DNA of 64,000 bases from Prochlorothrix hollandica PCC 9006 = CALU 1027. GTDB taxonomy: Bacteria > Cyanobacteriota > Cyanobacteriia > Prochlorotrichales > Prochlorotrichaceae. A program made the position numbers and the translations under genes. Shown here one piece after another: positions 36,118-44,070 of the stretch. The stretch lies in assembly GCF_000332315.1 (NCBI RefSeq), contig NZ_KB235933.1, positions 499,335 through 563,334 of the forward strand, written 5' to 3'. Position 1 is the stretch's first letter, and every line of letters begins with the position of its first letter. The notes below the pieces were generated by a model. The model ran no database searches. It was not told the DNA's origin and saw only the letters and a program-made list of their open reading frames with translations.

Positions 36118-37413
36118 ATGATCAAAAAATTCGCCAAGTATTTTGCTGGAACCCTAGCGTTGCTAGCGGCTCTGGCTTTTGCCCTCAATGCCGGACAAGC
36201 CCAAAGCGCTGAGCACATCGCCATGACCGACGATGGTTATGTCATGGTGCCCATGGATAAGGATCACTGGGAGATTCAACCCCAAGCCCAACGGGATCCC
36301 AATGCACCCCAAGCCCAGGTAGCTTTTGCCGCCGATGGGGATGTGCCCCTGGACTACGATAAAAACCCAGCCATCCCCAGTAGCAGTCCTGCGGGCACCT
36401 ATTATGGTGAAAAGAATGCGGCCTGGGTTCGGGGCGCTACGGCCTATATCAAAGGTCTGGATGACTTTTCTGACGGCATCATTGAGTATGACGTTTTGCT
36501 CCAGCGACCAGAAGCTGGGTTTATTGGCTTAGTGGTTCGAGCCATTGATGATGGCAACCATGAGCGGTTCTTCATGCGTCCTCACCACAACACCGACAGT
36601 TGGGATGATTCCATCCAATACACTCCGGTGTATAACCAACTGCAAAGCTGGCAGTTGTACACTGGGGAACTTTACAACAGCTTCTTCCGCTACACCTACG
36701 AAGATTGGATTCATTGCAAACTTGTGCTGTCTGGCAATAGCGCCGAGTGGTTCATTCGTGACATGACCAAGCCGGCCCAGTATGCGCCCGACCTGAAGCG
36801 GGACACCCCCGCTGGTAAAATCGGTCTCTATGCCCTCAACCCCGATCGTCTCGGCGGTCTGTTTGCCAACGTCAAATACAAGAAGATGGACAAGCCCCCC
36901 CTCATGAATGATGGGGTTGAACTGCCCACTGCACCTCCCGGCAACATTAATACTTGGGAGCGTTCTGAACCCTTTGATGAAGCTTGGTTGAAGAACAAAA
37001 TCATGATCATGCCTGCCGATGAGAGCATGTTCACCTGGACTGAGTTTGCTGCCGATCGCTTGGGCATTTTTGCCATCCACAAGCTCTTCACTCCCGTTAA
37101 GGAGAAGAACTCGGTGTTCATCAAGAAGGAAATCATGTCCGACCGTGACCAAGTTAAGATTCTGCAATTTGGTTATAGCGATCGGGCCAATGTCTTCCTC
37201 AATGGGGCACTGCAATATATCGGTGACAATACCTACCGCTCCCGCAACCGGGCCTTCTTGGGCACCGCTGGTTACTACGACCAAGTGGCCTTGGATTTGA
37301 AGAAGGGCAAAAATGATTTGCGCATTGCCGTCAGTGCTGAAGCCCTCTTTACCGCAAGCTGGGGTGGTATGGCGAAGTTTGCTGACACCACTGGTATCAG
37401 CTTTGATGAATAA
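36118..37413 (+). CDS. Secreted two-domain beta-sandwich protein of unknown function
   Basis: 431-aa exported protein with a clear signal (residues 1-31, cut after QAQSA). The first domain (about 85-255: AAWVRGATAYIKGLDDFSDG, GLVVRAIDD, YTYEDWIHCKLVLSG, KIGLYALN) resembles a concanavalin/LamG or DUF1080-type carbohydrate-binding sandwich. The second (about 270-425: IKKEIMSDRDQVKILQFGYSDRANVFLNG) resembles a galactose-binding-like jelly roll. No catalytic residues stand out. It sits between the sulfatase and the dioxygenase on the same strand, so a role in binding the sulfated substrate is plausible but inferred. Confidence 0.75.
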   Translation: MIKKFAKYFAGTLALLAALAFALNAGQAQSAEHIAMTDDGYVMVPMDKDHWEIQPQAQRDPNAPQAQVAFAADGDVPLDYDKNPAIPSSSPAGTYYGEKNAAWVRGATAYIKGLDDFSDGIIEYDVLLQRPEAGFIGLVVRAIDDGNHERFFMRPHHNTDSWDDSIQYTPVYNQLQSWQLYTGELYNSFFRYTYEDWIHCKLVLSGNSAEWFIRDMTKPAQYAPDLKRDTPAGKIGLYALNPDRLGGLFANVKYKKMDKPPLMNDGVELPTAPPGNINTWERSEPFDEAWLKNKIMIMPADESMFTWTEFAADRLGIFAIHKLFTPVKEKNSVFIKKEIMSDRDQVKILQFGYSDRANVFLNGALQYIGDNTYRSRNRAFLGTAGYYDQVALDLKKGKNDLRIAVSAEALFTASWGGMAKFADTTGISFDE

Positions 37414-37480
37414 GTCGCTCTGAAGAGAACCTTGAGAACGAAAACGGGAATCCTCTAGGAATCATCCTCTAGGAATCAAA

Positions 37481-37505
37481 ATGGGTGGCCCTGTGGGTCA
37501 CCCAT
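37481..37505 (+). terminator. Hairpin after the beta-sandwich gene
   Basis: ATGGGTG and CACCCAT pair across an 11-base loop, 68 bp beyond the stop. The T tract is weak (CCCCTTTGGTTT), so termination is only possible. Beyond it the 37414-37908 spacer carries TGCTGGTTTGA repeats (37514-37590) and the inverted repeat CTATTTAAAA / TTTTTAAATAG (37612-37668), with no gene that I can support. Confidence 0.4.
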
Positions 37506-37908
37506 CCCCTTTGGTTTGATGCTGGTTTGATGCTGGTTTGACCCTGGTTTGACCCTGATCATGTTTGATGCTGATTAGGTTTGATCCCGATCAGTAAGGT
37601 CGTCTCTCCAGGCTATTTAAAACGCCTGAAAGCCGTTGCAAGACGTTTCAAGACTTTTTAAATAGAGTGGATCCCTCCGAACGTACCAGCACCAGGGAGA
37701 AACTCCATTTTCTTCGTCCCTGCTTCAGGGGAACAAGAGGAAATGCTGCCCCTAACCCCTCCCAGGGCGGGGCAGTGTTTTGTTAAAGGATCCCGGATAT
37801 TTCCTCCATCAATGGTTATCATTTAGGGTTTGCAACCGCAGGGGAACCCTCGGTCTCCCCTAACGTTCAACCCCTTTCACCCTGTAGAATCCCAGAGCCT
37901 AGAAAGTT

Positions 37909-38805
37909 ATGACGATATACGGCCTTACCCCAGAAGAGCGCGAAACCTACGATCGCAAAGGCTTTATTTACCGATCGCTGCCCCCCAGCTTTGACATGGA
38001 CGCAGTGCGCCATGGACTGTTCAATGAACTAGCCTGGGCAAACTTTGCTAAAAACAACTCCCTCGCTCGGCTTTATGTAACCCGCAATCGCCATTTTGAT
38101 CTCAAGGCCATCGCTGGACTCTGCCAAGAACGGACCATTTTGGATCCGTCAGAAGATTTTCTGGGACCCAACCTCTTGACCTGGCGCACCCATGTTTTCT
38201 TTGGGCCTGCCTCCTATGGCATTGACTGGCACCGAGATATGTACTGGGGCTTGCTCTCTGATCCCTACAAACAAGTTACCGTCCACATCGCCATCACCCC
38301 CTCCACCGAAGACAACTGCCTCTGTATGCTCCCCGGTAGCCATAAAATGACCTGCGAGGAAGTAGAAGCGGCGTTTAATGTGCGCAAGGATCGGGATAAC
38401 CACGAGCAAGCTCCCATGTATTTAGCGCGGGATGATAGCCCGGTGCAGGGTGCGGAGAAGGTATTGCTGAAAACCGGAGATTTCATCATTTTCCACCCCA
38501 ATATTGTCCACACCTCCAAAAACTTGGATATGGCGGCGGCGGAACTGAAGGGGAAACCTCGGGAAGGGTTTCTGGAATCCTATAAAACCATGCTCAATAA
38601 AACCAATTTCCTCACCTCGGTGGCTTCGGGTTCCGTCACCCCACCCCCCTGGCTCCGGGTTGCCATGGCCATCCGCATCATTCCCCCGGAGGTGGAGGTA
38701 CAACTGGAAGCCATGGCCCGCACCAAGGGCCGCGATCGCTGCTCTTTGCTCCAGGGCAGCAACGAACCCCCAGTCAATGAACTCTTGCCCATGATGACCC
38801 CTTAG
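37909..38805 (+). CDS. Phytanoyl-CoA dioxygenase-like Fe(II)/2-oxoglutarate oxygenase
   Basis: 298-aa PhyH-family oxygenase. The iron ligands are His108 and Asp110 in WHRDMYWG and His201 in PNIVHTSK; the 2-oxoglutarate-binding Arg is likely in RVAMAIRII. GDFIIFHPN and PGSHKM are the usual surrounding motifs. The protein would hydroxylate or oxidise an alkyl or amino-acid-like substrate. In this locus it may open up a sulfate-bearing molecule, but that is inference. It ends before a strong terminator. Confidence 0.85.
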   Translation: MTIYGLTPEERETYDRKGFIYRSLPPSFDMDAVRHGLFNELAWANFAKNNSLARLYVTRNRHFDLKAIAGLCQERTILDPSEDFLGPNLLTWRTHVFFGPASYGIDWHRDMYWGLLSDPYKQVTVHIAITPSTEDNCLCMLPGSHKMTCEEVEAAFNVRKDRDNHEQAPMYLARDDSPVQGAEKVLLKTGDFIIFHPNIVHTSKNLDMAAAELKGKPREGFLESYKTMLNKTNFLTSVASGSVTPPPWLRVAMAIRIIPPEVEVQLEAMARTKGRDRCSLLQGSNEPPVNELLPMMTP

Positions 38806-38824
38806 AGATCTGGCAAATCTAGCC

Positions 38825-38860
38825 GTGACCCTCCGCTCAGCGGGGGGTCACCCTGTTTTT
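38825..38860 (+). terminator. Intrinsic terminator after the dioxygenase gene
   Basis: GTGACCCTCCGC and GCGGGGGGTCAC pair around a short loop and are followed by CCTGTTTTT. It separates the dioxygenase from the flippase gene and implies that the flippase has its own promoter or depends on read-through. Confidence 0.75.
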
Positions 38861-38898
38861 GTGGACAAATCTTGTTTTCCCTACCCCTCAGAGAGCCT

Positions 38899-40581
38899 GT
38901 GACCCCATCGTCCTTAACCCCCTCCGCCCTCAGTCCAGCCCCCGAAGACTTTAAGCTCAGGACCCTAGCCCAGGATGCGGGGGTGGCCCTAGTCATTCAA
39001 ATTCTGGGGATTATTCTGCTCTATGTGGTGCAGGTGACCCTAGCCCAGTGGATGGGGGGGGTGCAGTATGGCATTTATCAATATGTGATTTCTTGGTCGG
39101 CTCTGTTGGGGCTACCGGCGGGCTTAGGCTTCCCCCGCGCGGTGTTGCGACTGTTTGCGGAGTATCGCGTCAAACAGGACTGGGGCCGCTTACGGGGCAT
39201 CGCCCGCAGTAGTTGGTGGCTGACGGTGGGGGCAAGTCTGGGGTTGGCGGCGATCGCCGCTGTCCTGGTGCTAGTGATTAACTACTCCCACCCCTTTGCC
39301 TATGCAGTGCCCTTGTTAATGGGCTTGGGGCTGATTCCCCTCCAGGCATTGCTGCAACTGCAACTGTCCACGGCGCGGGCCATGAAGGATGTGACCCTGG
39401 CCTATGCCCCGTCCCGGATCCTCTGGCCCGTGGTCACCCTTTGCGGCGGCTATGGGCTGCTGGCCCAGATGGGGCAGGTGACAGGGATCAGTATGGTGGC
39501 CATCTCCACCCTGGCCCTGACCCTAGTCTTGGGCTTTCAGCTTGGGCTGATGTTCCAGCGCTTCAATGACCAGGTGGAACCGGCCCCAGCCATCTATATG
39601 AACCGGGTTTGGCTGGGGATTTCTGTGGTTTTGTTGATTCAGCAAGCCTTTGCCACGATTCTGAACCAAACCGATGTGATTATGGTGGGGTCCTTTGTGG
39701 GTCCAGAGGCGGCAGGGATTTACAGCGCCTCGGTGAAAACGGGTCTTTGGGTCAGTTTTGTGTTGCAAACGGTGAATATGGTGGCGGCTCCGGCCTTTGC
39801 CACCCTCTACGCCCAAAAGGATATGGCGGGTCTCCAGCGGGTGGTGTCCCAGGTGACCCTCTGGATTTTCTGGCCGTCCATGGCGATCGCTGCCATTCTC
39901 CTCATCTGGACGGAGCCGATTCTAGGGATTTTCGGGCCGAGTTTTGTGGCGGCGAACTGGTGGCTCAAGGTCTTGGTGGTGGGGCAGTTGGTCAACGCCC
40001 TCTGTGGCTCCGTGGGCAGTGTAGTGATCATGACGGGCTACCAAAACCAGTCAGCCCATATTTTTGGCTATTCGGCACTGCTGAATGTGGGTCTCAATTT
40101 CCTGGCAATTCCCACCCTGGGGGCAGTGGGGGCGGCGATCGCCACCAGCATTACGGTGGTGATTTGGAACCTGTGGCTCAGTCAGTTGGTGGTGCGGGAA
40201 GTGGGCATCCACTGTTCCATTTTCTATGCCCTCCGCCATCGCCGGGATGGGGATGATGGGGCGGCGTTGGAGGGGGCTACCATTGGGCCTGGGGTAACCG
40301 AGTCCGTAGCCGCTGAGTCCATAGCAACTGAAGCTAGTGCAACTGAAGCTGTAGCAACTGAGGCTAGTGCAACCGAGGCTAGTGCAACCGAGGCTAGTGC
40401 AACCGAGGCTAGTGCAACCGAAGCTAGTGCAACCGAGCCTAGTGCAACCGAAGCTAGTGCAACCGAGCCTAGTGCAACCGAGCCTAGTGCATCGACGATC
40501 GTCCCCGATGTCCCCGACTCCCCAGCGACTGCAACCGAGACCCCTCCTGCTGATGCCAACCCTTCAGATCCTGATGCCTAA
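38899..40581 (+). CDS. Lipid-linked oligosaccharide flippase (Wzx/MATE-like)
   Basis: About 560-aa membrane protein with 12-14 helices, of the polysaccharide-flippase superfamily. FGPSFVAANWWLKVLVVGQLVNALCG and QTDVIMVGSFVGPEAAGIYSA are typical motifs. The frame opens at a TTG (38872); I prefer the GTG at 38899 (VTPSSLTPSALSP). The cytoplasmic C-terminus carries about eleven ATEAS/ATEPS pentapeptides, a tandem expansion that is nearly perfect at DNA level. A flippase next to the sulfatase locus hints that the cell also exports a glycan, but the terminator between them argues against one operon. Confidence 0.88.
   Translation: MTPSSLTPSALSPAPEDFKLRTLAQDAGVALVIQILGIILLYVVQVTLAQWMGGVQYGIYQYVISWSALLGLPAGLGFPRAVLRLFAEYRVKQDWGRLRGIARSSWWLTVGASLGLAAIAAVLVLVINYSHPFAYAVPLLMGLGLIPLQALLQLQLSTARAMKDVTLAYAPSRILWPVVTLCGGYGLLAQMGQVTGISMVAISTLALTLVLGFQLGLMFQRFNDQVEPAPAIYMNRVWLGISVVLLIQQAFATILNQTDVIMVGSFVGPEAAGIYSASVKTGLWVSFVLQTVNMVAAPAFATLYAQKDMAGLQRVVSQVTLWIFWPSMAIAAILLIWTEPILGIFGPSFVAANWWLKVLVVGQLVNALCGSVGSVVIMTGYQNQSAHIFGYSALLNVGLNFLAIPTLGAVGAAIATSITVVIWNLWLSQLVVREVGIHCSIFYALRHRRDGDDGAALEGATIGPGVTESVAAESIATEASATEAVATEASATEASATEASATEASATEASATEPSATEASATEPSATEPSASTIVPDVPDSPATATETPPADANPSDPDA
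40318..40492. repeat. In-frame 15-bp tandem repeat at the flippase C-terminus
   Basis: GAGGCTAGTGCAACC-type units repeat about eleven times and encode ATEAS / ATEPS. The copies are almost identical, so the tract is young or kept uniform by slippage. The unit length is a multiple of three. Confidence 0.95.
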
Positions 40582-40744
40582 GTACACCAGGGCGTAAGTT
40601 TAACCACCATTCAAGATTCCAGCCCCGTTCGTAGTGCTCAATTTATGGAGCAGCCTGTCCCGCTGATCGCGTCAACCTGAGACCGTAAGCTGCTAAGGAC
40701 TGCAGTCCTGACTACGAACTAGGGTCGTGATCCCAGTCTACGGA

Positions 40745-42259
40745 TCAAGAATCGGAGGTAGCAGAGATTGCCTCCTGAGATTCCTCCGCCATAGCCTGGG
40801 TCTGACCTTTGGAACCGCCCGTCAGCAGGGACACACCCACGAAGGCCACTAAGCCCACCAAGGGACTGATCAGGGTGGGAAAACCATCAAAATCAGCGGT
40901 GAGCAGGGGATTCTCTAGGTACAGCAGCGTGTTATCTGCCCCAAACATGGTGGGCATCAGCACAAAGAACCCCAACCGCGTTAAGGTACCGACGATAATA
41001 CAAGCCAAGGCTCCCTCTGCTGTGGATTTGCTCCAGTACAGTCCCCCCACTAAGGGGATTAACAGTCCTGCAAAGCCCAAATCAAAGGCTAGCAATAGTA
41101 AAATCCCGGTTTGGGGCACTAACACCGCAAAAATAACTCCCATCACCGTAATCACCACGGCCATGGTGCGGGTCAGGGCCAAGAGACGACTGCCGGAGGT
41201 CGTGTAATTATCGTGGCGAATTCCCATGATGTTGTGGGCGATGACTGACGAGGTGCCCAAGATAGCACCATCAGCGGTGGAGAGGGAGGCGGACAGAATC
41301 GCCATAATCACCAGCAGACCTAAGGCCGGGGGAGCTACCCCGTTGATCAAGGAAAACAGAAGGGGCGTATCGGCATCGATCGCCACCCCCGCCGTTGCCA
41401 AAATTTGGGGAGCAGCCAAGGCCATCATCGAAAAAGGAACACCAATGATCACCGTGCCCGCAGAACTAATAAAACAGGCTTTTTGAGCTGTTTCTGGACT
41501 ATCAGCAGCAAAAACGCGAGCCATGAAGTCAATGGCTACAATATCCCCCAACCCTAAGGCGAGGAGGGTGGCCCAGTTAATGGCGGCTCCAGCGGCGGGA
41601 TCGGTCAGTTGTTCCAGATCAAAGGGTCCCATGCCGGGGGGAATGGTGAAGTCGAAATTGAAGGCCAGAAAACCGAGGAGGGCCAGGGTCCCGATGAGGG
41701 CGATCGCCACCTGAATCGCATCGGTGTAGGCCACGGCAAATAACCCCCCACTGGCGGTATAGATCACCACCACCAAGGCAATTAAAATAACCCCCAAGGT
41801 ATAGGTGGTGCCTAAGAAAGACTGGAATAAAAAGCCTCCCGCCACTAAATTACCCGCTAGCAAAAAGGAAAAACTCAGCACCATAATCACCGAGGCAATC
41901 CATTCTGTGGTGCGGTTATATTTGACTCGATAAAAATCTGGCAGGGTAATCAGACCCAGGCGGTTCATCGGTTTGGCAAAAAACAAGGCCGTTAAGAACA
42001 AACAGAGGGCTAGACCCAAGGGCAGGGAAGCCCCCGCCCAAAATCCAAAAGCCGCCGCCAGATCCATATTGCCCAGGGTGGCGTTGGAGTCTACGGACTG
42101 GGCCATGAGGGTGGCTGCTGCCAAGGGCAAGACCAAGCCCCGCCCTGCCACCAGGTAATTGACACTATCCCCCTTAATCTGCTTGGCAGCCCAGAGTCCA
42201 ATGGCCAAGGTAGCGATGAGGAAGAGAATAATTCCCCAAAAGAAGATCTGATTTTCCAT
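40745..42259 (-). CDS. Sodium:solute symporter (SSS family)
   Basis: 504-aa transporter with about 13 helices. GRGLVLPLAAATLMAQSVDSNATLG and LPDFYRVKYNRTTEWIASVIMVLSFSFLLAGN are typical SSS motifs, followed by ASLSTADGAILGTSSVIAHNI, which contains the conserved sodium-site Ser/Thr residues. The frame extends upstream to 42325, but ATG 42259 (MENQIFFWG) is the natural start. It follows gdmH-hypA-hypB on the same strand, 209 bp after hypB. Its substrate is not readable; guanidine, urea or another small nitrogen compound is suggested by position alone. It converges with the flippase gene. Confidence 0.85.
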   Translation of the reverse strand: MENQIFFWGIILFLIATLAIGLWAAKQIKGDSVNYLVAGRGLVLPLAAATLMAQSVDSNATLGNMDLAAAFGFWAGASLPLGLALCLFLTALFFAKPMNRLGLITLPDFYRVKYNRTTEWIASVIMVLSFSFLLAGNLVAGGFLFQSFLGTTYTLGVILIALVVVIYTASGGLFAVAYTDAIQVAIALIGTLALLGFLAFNFDFTIPPGMGPFDLEQLTDPAAGAAINWATLLALGLGDIVAIDFMARVFAADSPETAQKACFISSAGTVIIGVPFSMMALAAPQILATAGVAIDADTPLLFSLINGVAPPALGLLVIMAILSASLSTADGAILGTSSVIAHNIMGIRHDNYTTSGSRLLALTRTMAVVITVMGVIFAVLVPQTGILLLLAFDLGFAGLLIPLVGGLYWSKSTAEGALACIIVGTLTRLGFFVLMPTMFGADNTLLYLENPLLTADFDGFPTLISPLVGLVAFVGVSLLTGGSKGQTQAMAEESQEAISATSDS

Positions 42260-42468
42260 TATTTTAAGAGGTTCGATCGAAGCGGTTATTCCATGGGAAT
42301 TGACAGGGCAGTGGTGCCGTGCCAACCTACAGCGATCGCAGTAAATCTCGGTTGATGACAGCCCTAGAGACGATTAAATGGGATCGTCACGAATCGATTG
42401 CCAGAAACCCCTACGCTAGTTAGATCACCTGCCCCAAAACCCTAGGGACAAGCCCAGGTTAGACCGGT

Positions 42469-43170
42469 CTAGGGGGATGGGTTCGGTGTCGGTTGAGGGG
42501 GAAAATTTATCTGCGATCGTAGCCAATCGAACCATAAATCCAAGCCCGCCCCTGTCTTCGCTGATACCGGTATTAAGGTTACCTGGGGATTTATTTGCCG
42601 CACATTGGCTTCCAGGGTGGCGAAATCCCAGTCTAAATGGGGGGCTAAGTCGATTTTTGTCACTAATAAACAATCCGCTTCTTGGAACATGAGGGGATAT
42701 TTCAGGGGTTTATCTTCCCCTTCGGTGACACTGAGGAGGGCCACTTTGGCATGTTCCCCCACTTCAAATTCAGCGGGACAGACTAAATTGCCCACATTTT
42801 CCACCAGCACCACGTCAAAGCTGTGGGGATCATAGTCTTGGCTCAGGCGATAGAGACCACCGGAGACCATTTTGGAGTCTAAATGACAGGATCGCCCCGT
42901 ATTAATGGCGATGACGGGTACGTTGTAGCGCCGCAGGCGATCGGCATCCAACTCGGTGGTCATATCCCCTTCAATGACTGCCATCTTAAATTCGCTGGCC
43001 AATGCCTTGAGGGTTTGCTCCAGCAGGGCCGTTTTTCCGGCTCCTGGGCTACTCATGAGGTTCAGGCAGCGGATGCCCCACTGATCCAATTGGCTGCGAT
43101 TGTCGTCGGCTCCGGCTTGGTTGGCATGGAGCAGGTTAATGCCGAGGGCGGCTTGAACGGTTTGGTGCAT
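42469..43170 (-). CDS. hypB: HypB-type GTPase, nickel insertion protein
   Basis: 233-aa G3E GTPase. The P-loop is [11 protein letters not shown], the Mg/switch residues are in EGDM and [14 protein letters not shown], the base motif is TKIDLAPH. Nickel-site Cys and His residues lie in [12 protein letters not shown]. There is no poly-His N-terminus, so the protein is a delivery GTPase rather than a nickel store. In Synechocystis the paralogue next to the guanidine hydrolase gene loads nickel into that enzyme; the neighbourhood here is the same, so I assign it to GdmH rather than to a hydrogenase. No hydrogenase gene is in the window. Confidence 0.95.
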   Translation of the reverse strand: MHQTVQAALGINLLHANQAGADDNRSQLDQWGIRCLNLMSSPGAGKTALLEQTLKALASEFKMAVIEGDMTTELDADRLRRYNVPVIAINTGRSCHLDSKMVSGGLYRLSQDYDPHSFDVVLVENVGNLVCPAEFEVGEHAKVALLSVTEGEDKPLKYPLMFQEADCLLVTKIDLAPHLDWDFATLEANVRQINPQVTLIPVSAKTGAGLDLWFDWLRSQINFPPQPTPNPSP

Positions 43171-43414
43171 GGGTGGCTCAGGCTAGGGGGGGCAGATGGG
43201 GAATAATCAGGGGAAATCTGGTTTTGACAATGGTTTTGGCGATTCTTACCCAGGGGTTGCTGAAGACGATGGCTGAGGGACTGACAAAGCAGACCAGAAC
43301 CCCACACCATCGGCAGGGTCAGAAAACCTGACCCCTACATCAACCAACACCAGGTAGGGGCGGGGTTTCCCCGCCCAATGCAGAATCGTTTATCAGTCAA
43401 GCAGCGATGGTTAG

Positions 43415-43774
43415 TTAGGCTGATTCCGCAGAATATTCAATGCGATCGATCTTCAATTCTCGACCGGAGCGAATCTCCTCCATGGGACTTTGACAGGTGG
43501 GGCAGGCGTAATTCAAGCCCATGTTGGGCCGATATTCAGCCTGACAGCGGTGGCAGAAGGCAATTAAGGGGGTTTCCTCAATGGCTAAGCGCACCCCCTC
43601 TAAAAATGTGTTTTGGGTTTGGGCCGCAAAGGTGAATTCCAGGCTAGCGGGTTCGACACAGGTGAACTGCCCCACAACCAAGTGAATGGCGGCGATCGTG
43701 GGGACGGTTGGTTGTTGATCCCGCCACTCTTGCACCGTCAGGATCAACGCCTTGGTCATGTCTGTTTCGTGCAT
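43415..43774 (-). CDS. hypA: HypA-type nickel metallochaperone
   Basis: 119-aa protein with the nickel-binding MHE N-terminus (MHETDMTKALI) and a zinc ribbon of two CxxC motifs (CHRC and CPTC). It receives nickel and passes it with HypB to the target enzyme. It lies between gdmH and hypB on the minus strand. The 244-bp gap to hypB and the 296-bp gap to gdmH are longer than in a tight operon; the latter has been filled by a repeat and by an IS-end relic. Confidence 0.95.
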   Translation of the reverse strand: MHETDMTKALILTVQEWRDQQPTVPTIAAIHLVVGQFTCVEPASLEFTFAAQTQNTFLEGVRLAIEETPLIAFCHRCQAEYRPNMGLNYACPTCQSPMEEIRSGRELKIDRIEYSAESA

Positions 43775-43853
43775 GGTTCATCTTATGCAGGGTTCATGTT
43801 GTGCAGATGCTGGCCTGACAGATCTTGTGAAACCGTTGGAATTTCGTTACGAG

Positions 43854-43887
43854 TTTGGGTCGCTTCAGGGACTTGTGTCAGTCAGTC
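43854..43887. repeat. Solo copy of the IS4-type element end
   Basis: GCTTCAGGGACTTGTGTCAGTCAGTCAG is identical to the right terminus of the IS at 46756-46783, and GTTTGGGTC just before it matches the solo end at 22735. No transposase is next to it. It lies in the gdmH-hypA gap. Confidence 0.8.
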
Positions 43888-43931
43888 AGGGGCAAGGGGC
43901 AAGGGGGCGCATGTCAGGGTTGGGGGGGTGC

Positions 43932-44018
43932 ATCGTAGGGGCGAAGCATGGGCGGCAAAACTTGGGGCGATCACCCAGAGAATACCTGCGCCCATGCTTC
44001 GCCCGTACCCAAAATGGG
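43932..44018. repeat. Palindromic dispersed repeat (GGCGAAGCATGGGC type)
   Basis: GTAGGGGCGAAGCATGGGCG pairs with CGCCCATGCTTCGCCCGTAC across about 45 bp. Repeats of this class are common in cyanobacterial spacers. It adds to the length of the gdmH-hypA gap. Confidence 0.8.
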
Positions 44019-44070
44019 GGCTTTGTCAGTCAACCAACCTGGAGACTGGCCCTGGCCGATCGCCGTCGCA

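Noticed and set aside
42469..43774. Hydrogenase maturation operon
   Set aside because: No hydrogenase structural or other hyp genes are nearby; linkage to gdmH explains hypA and hypB.
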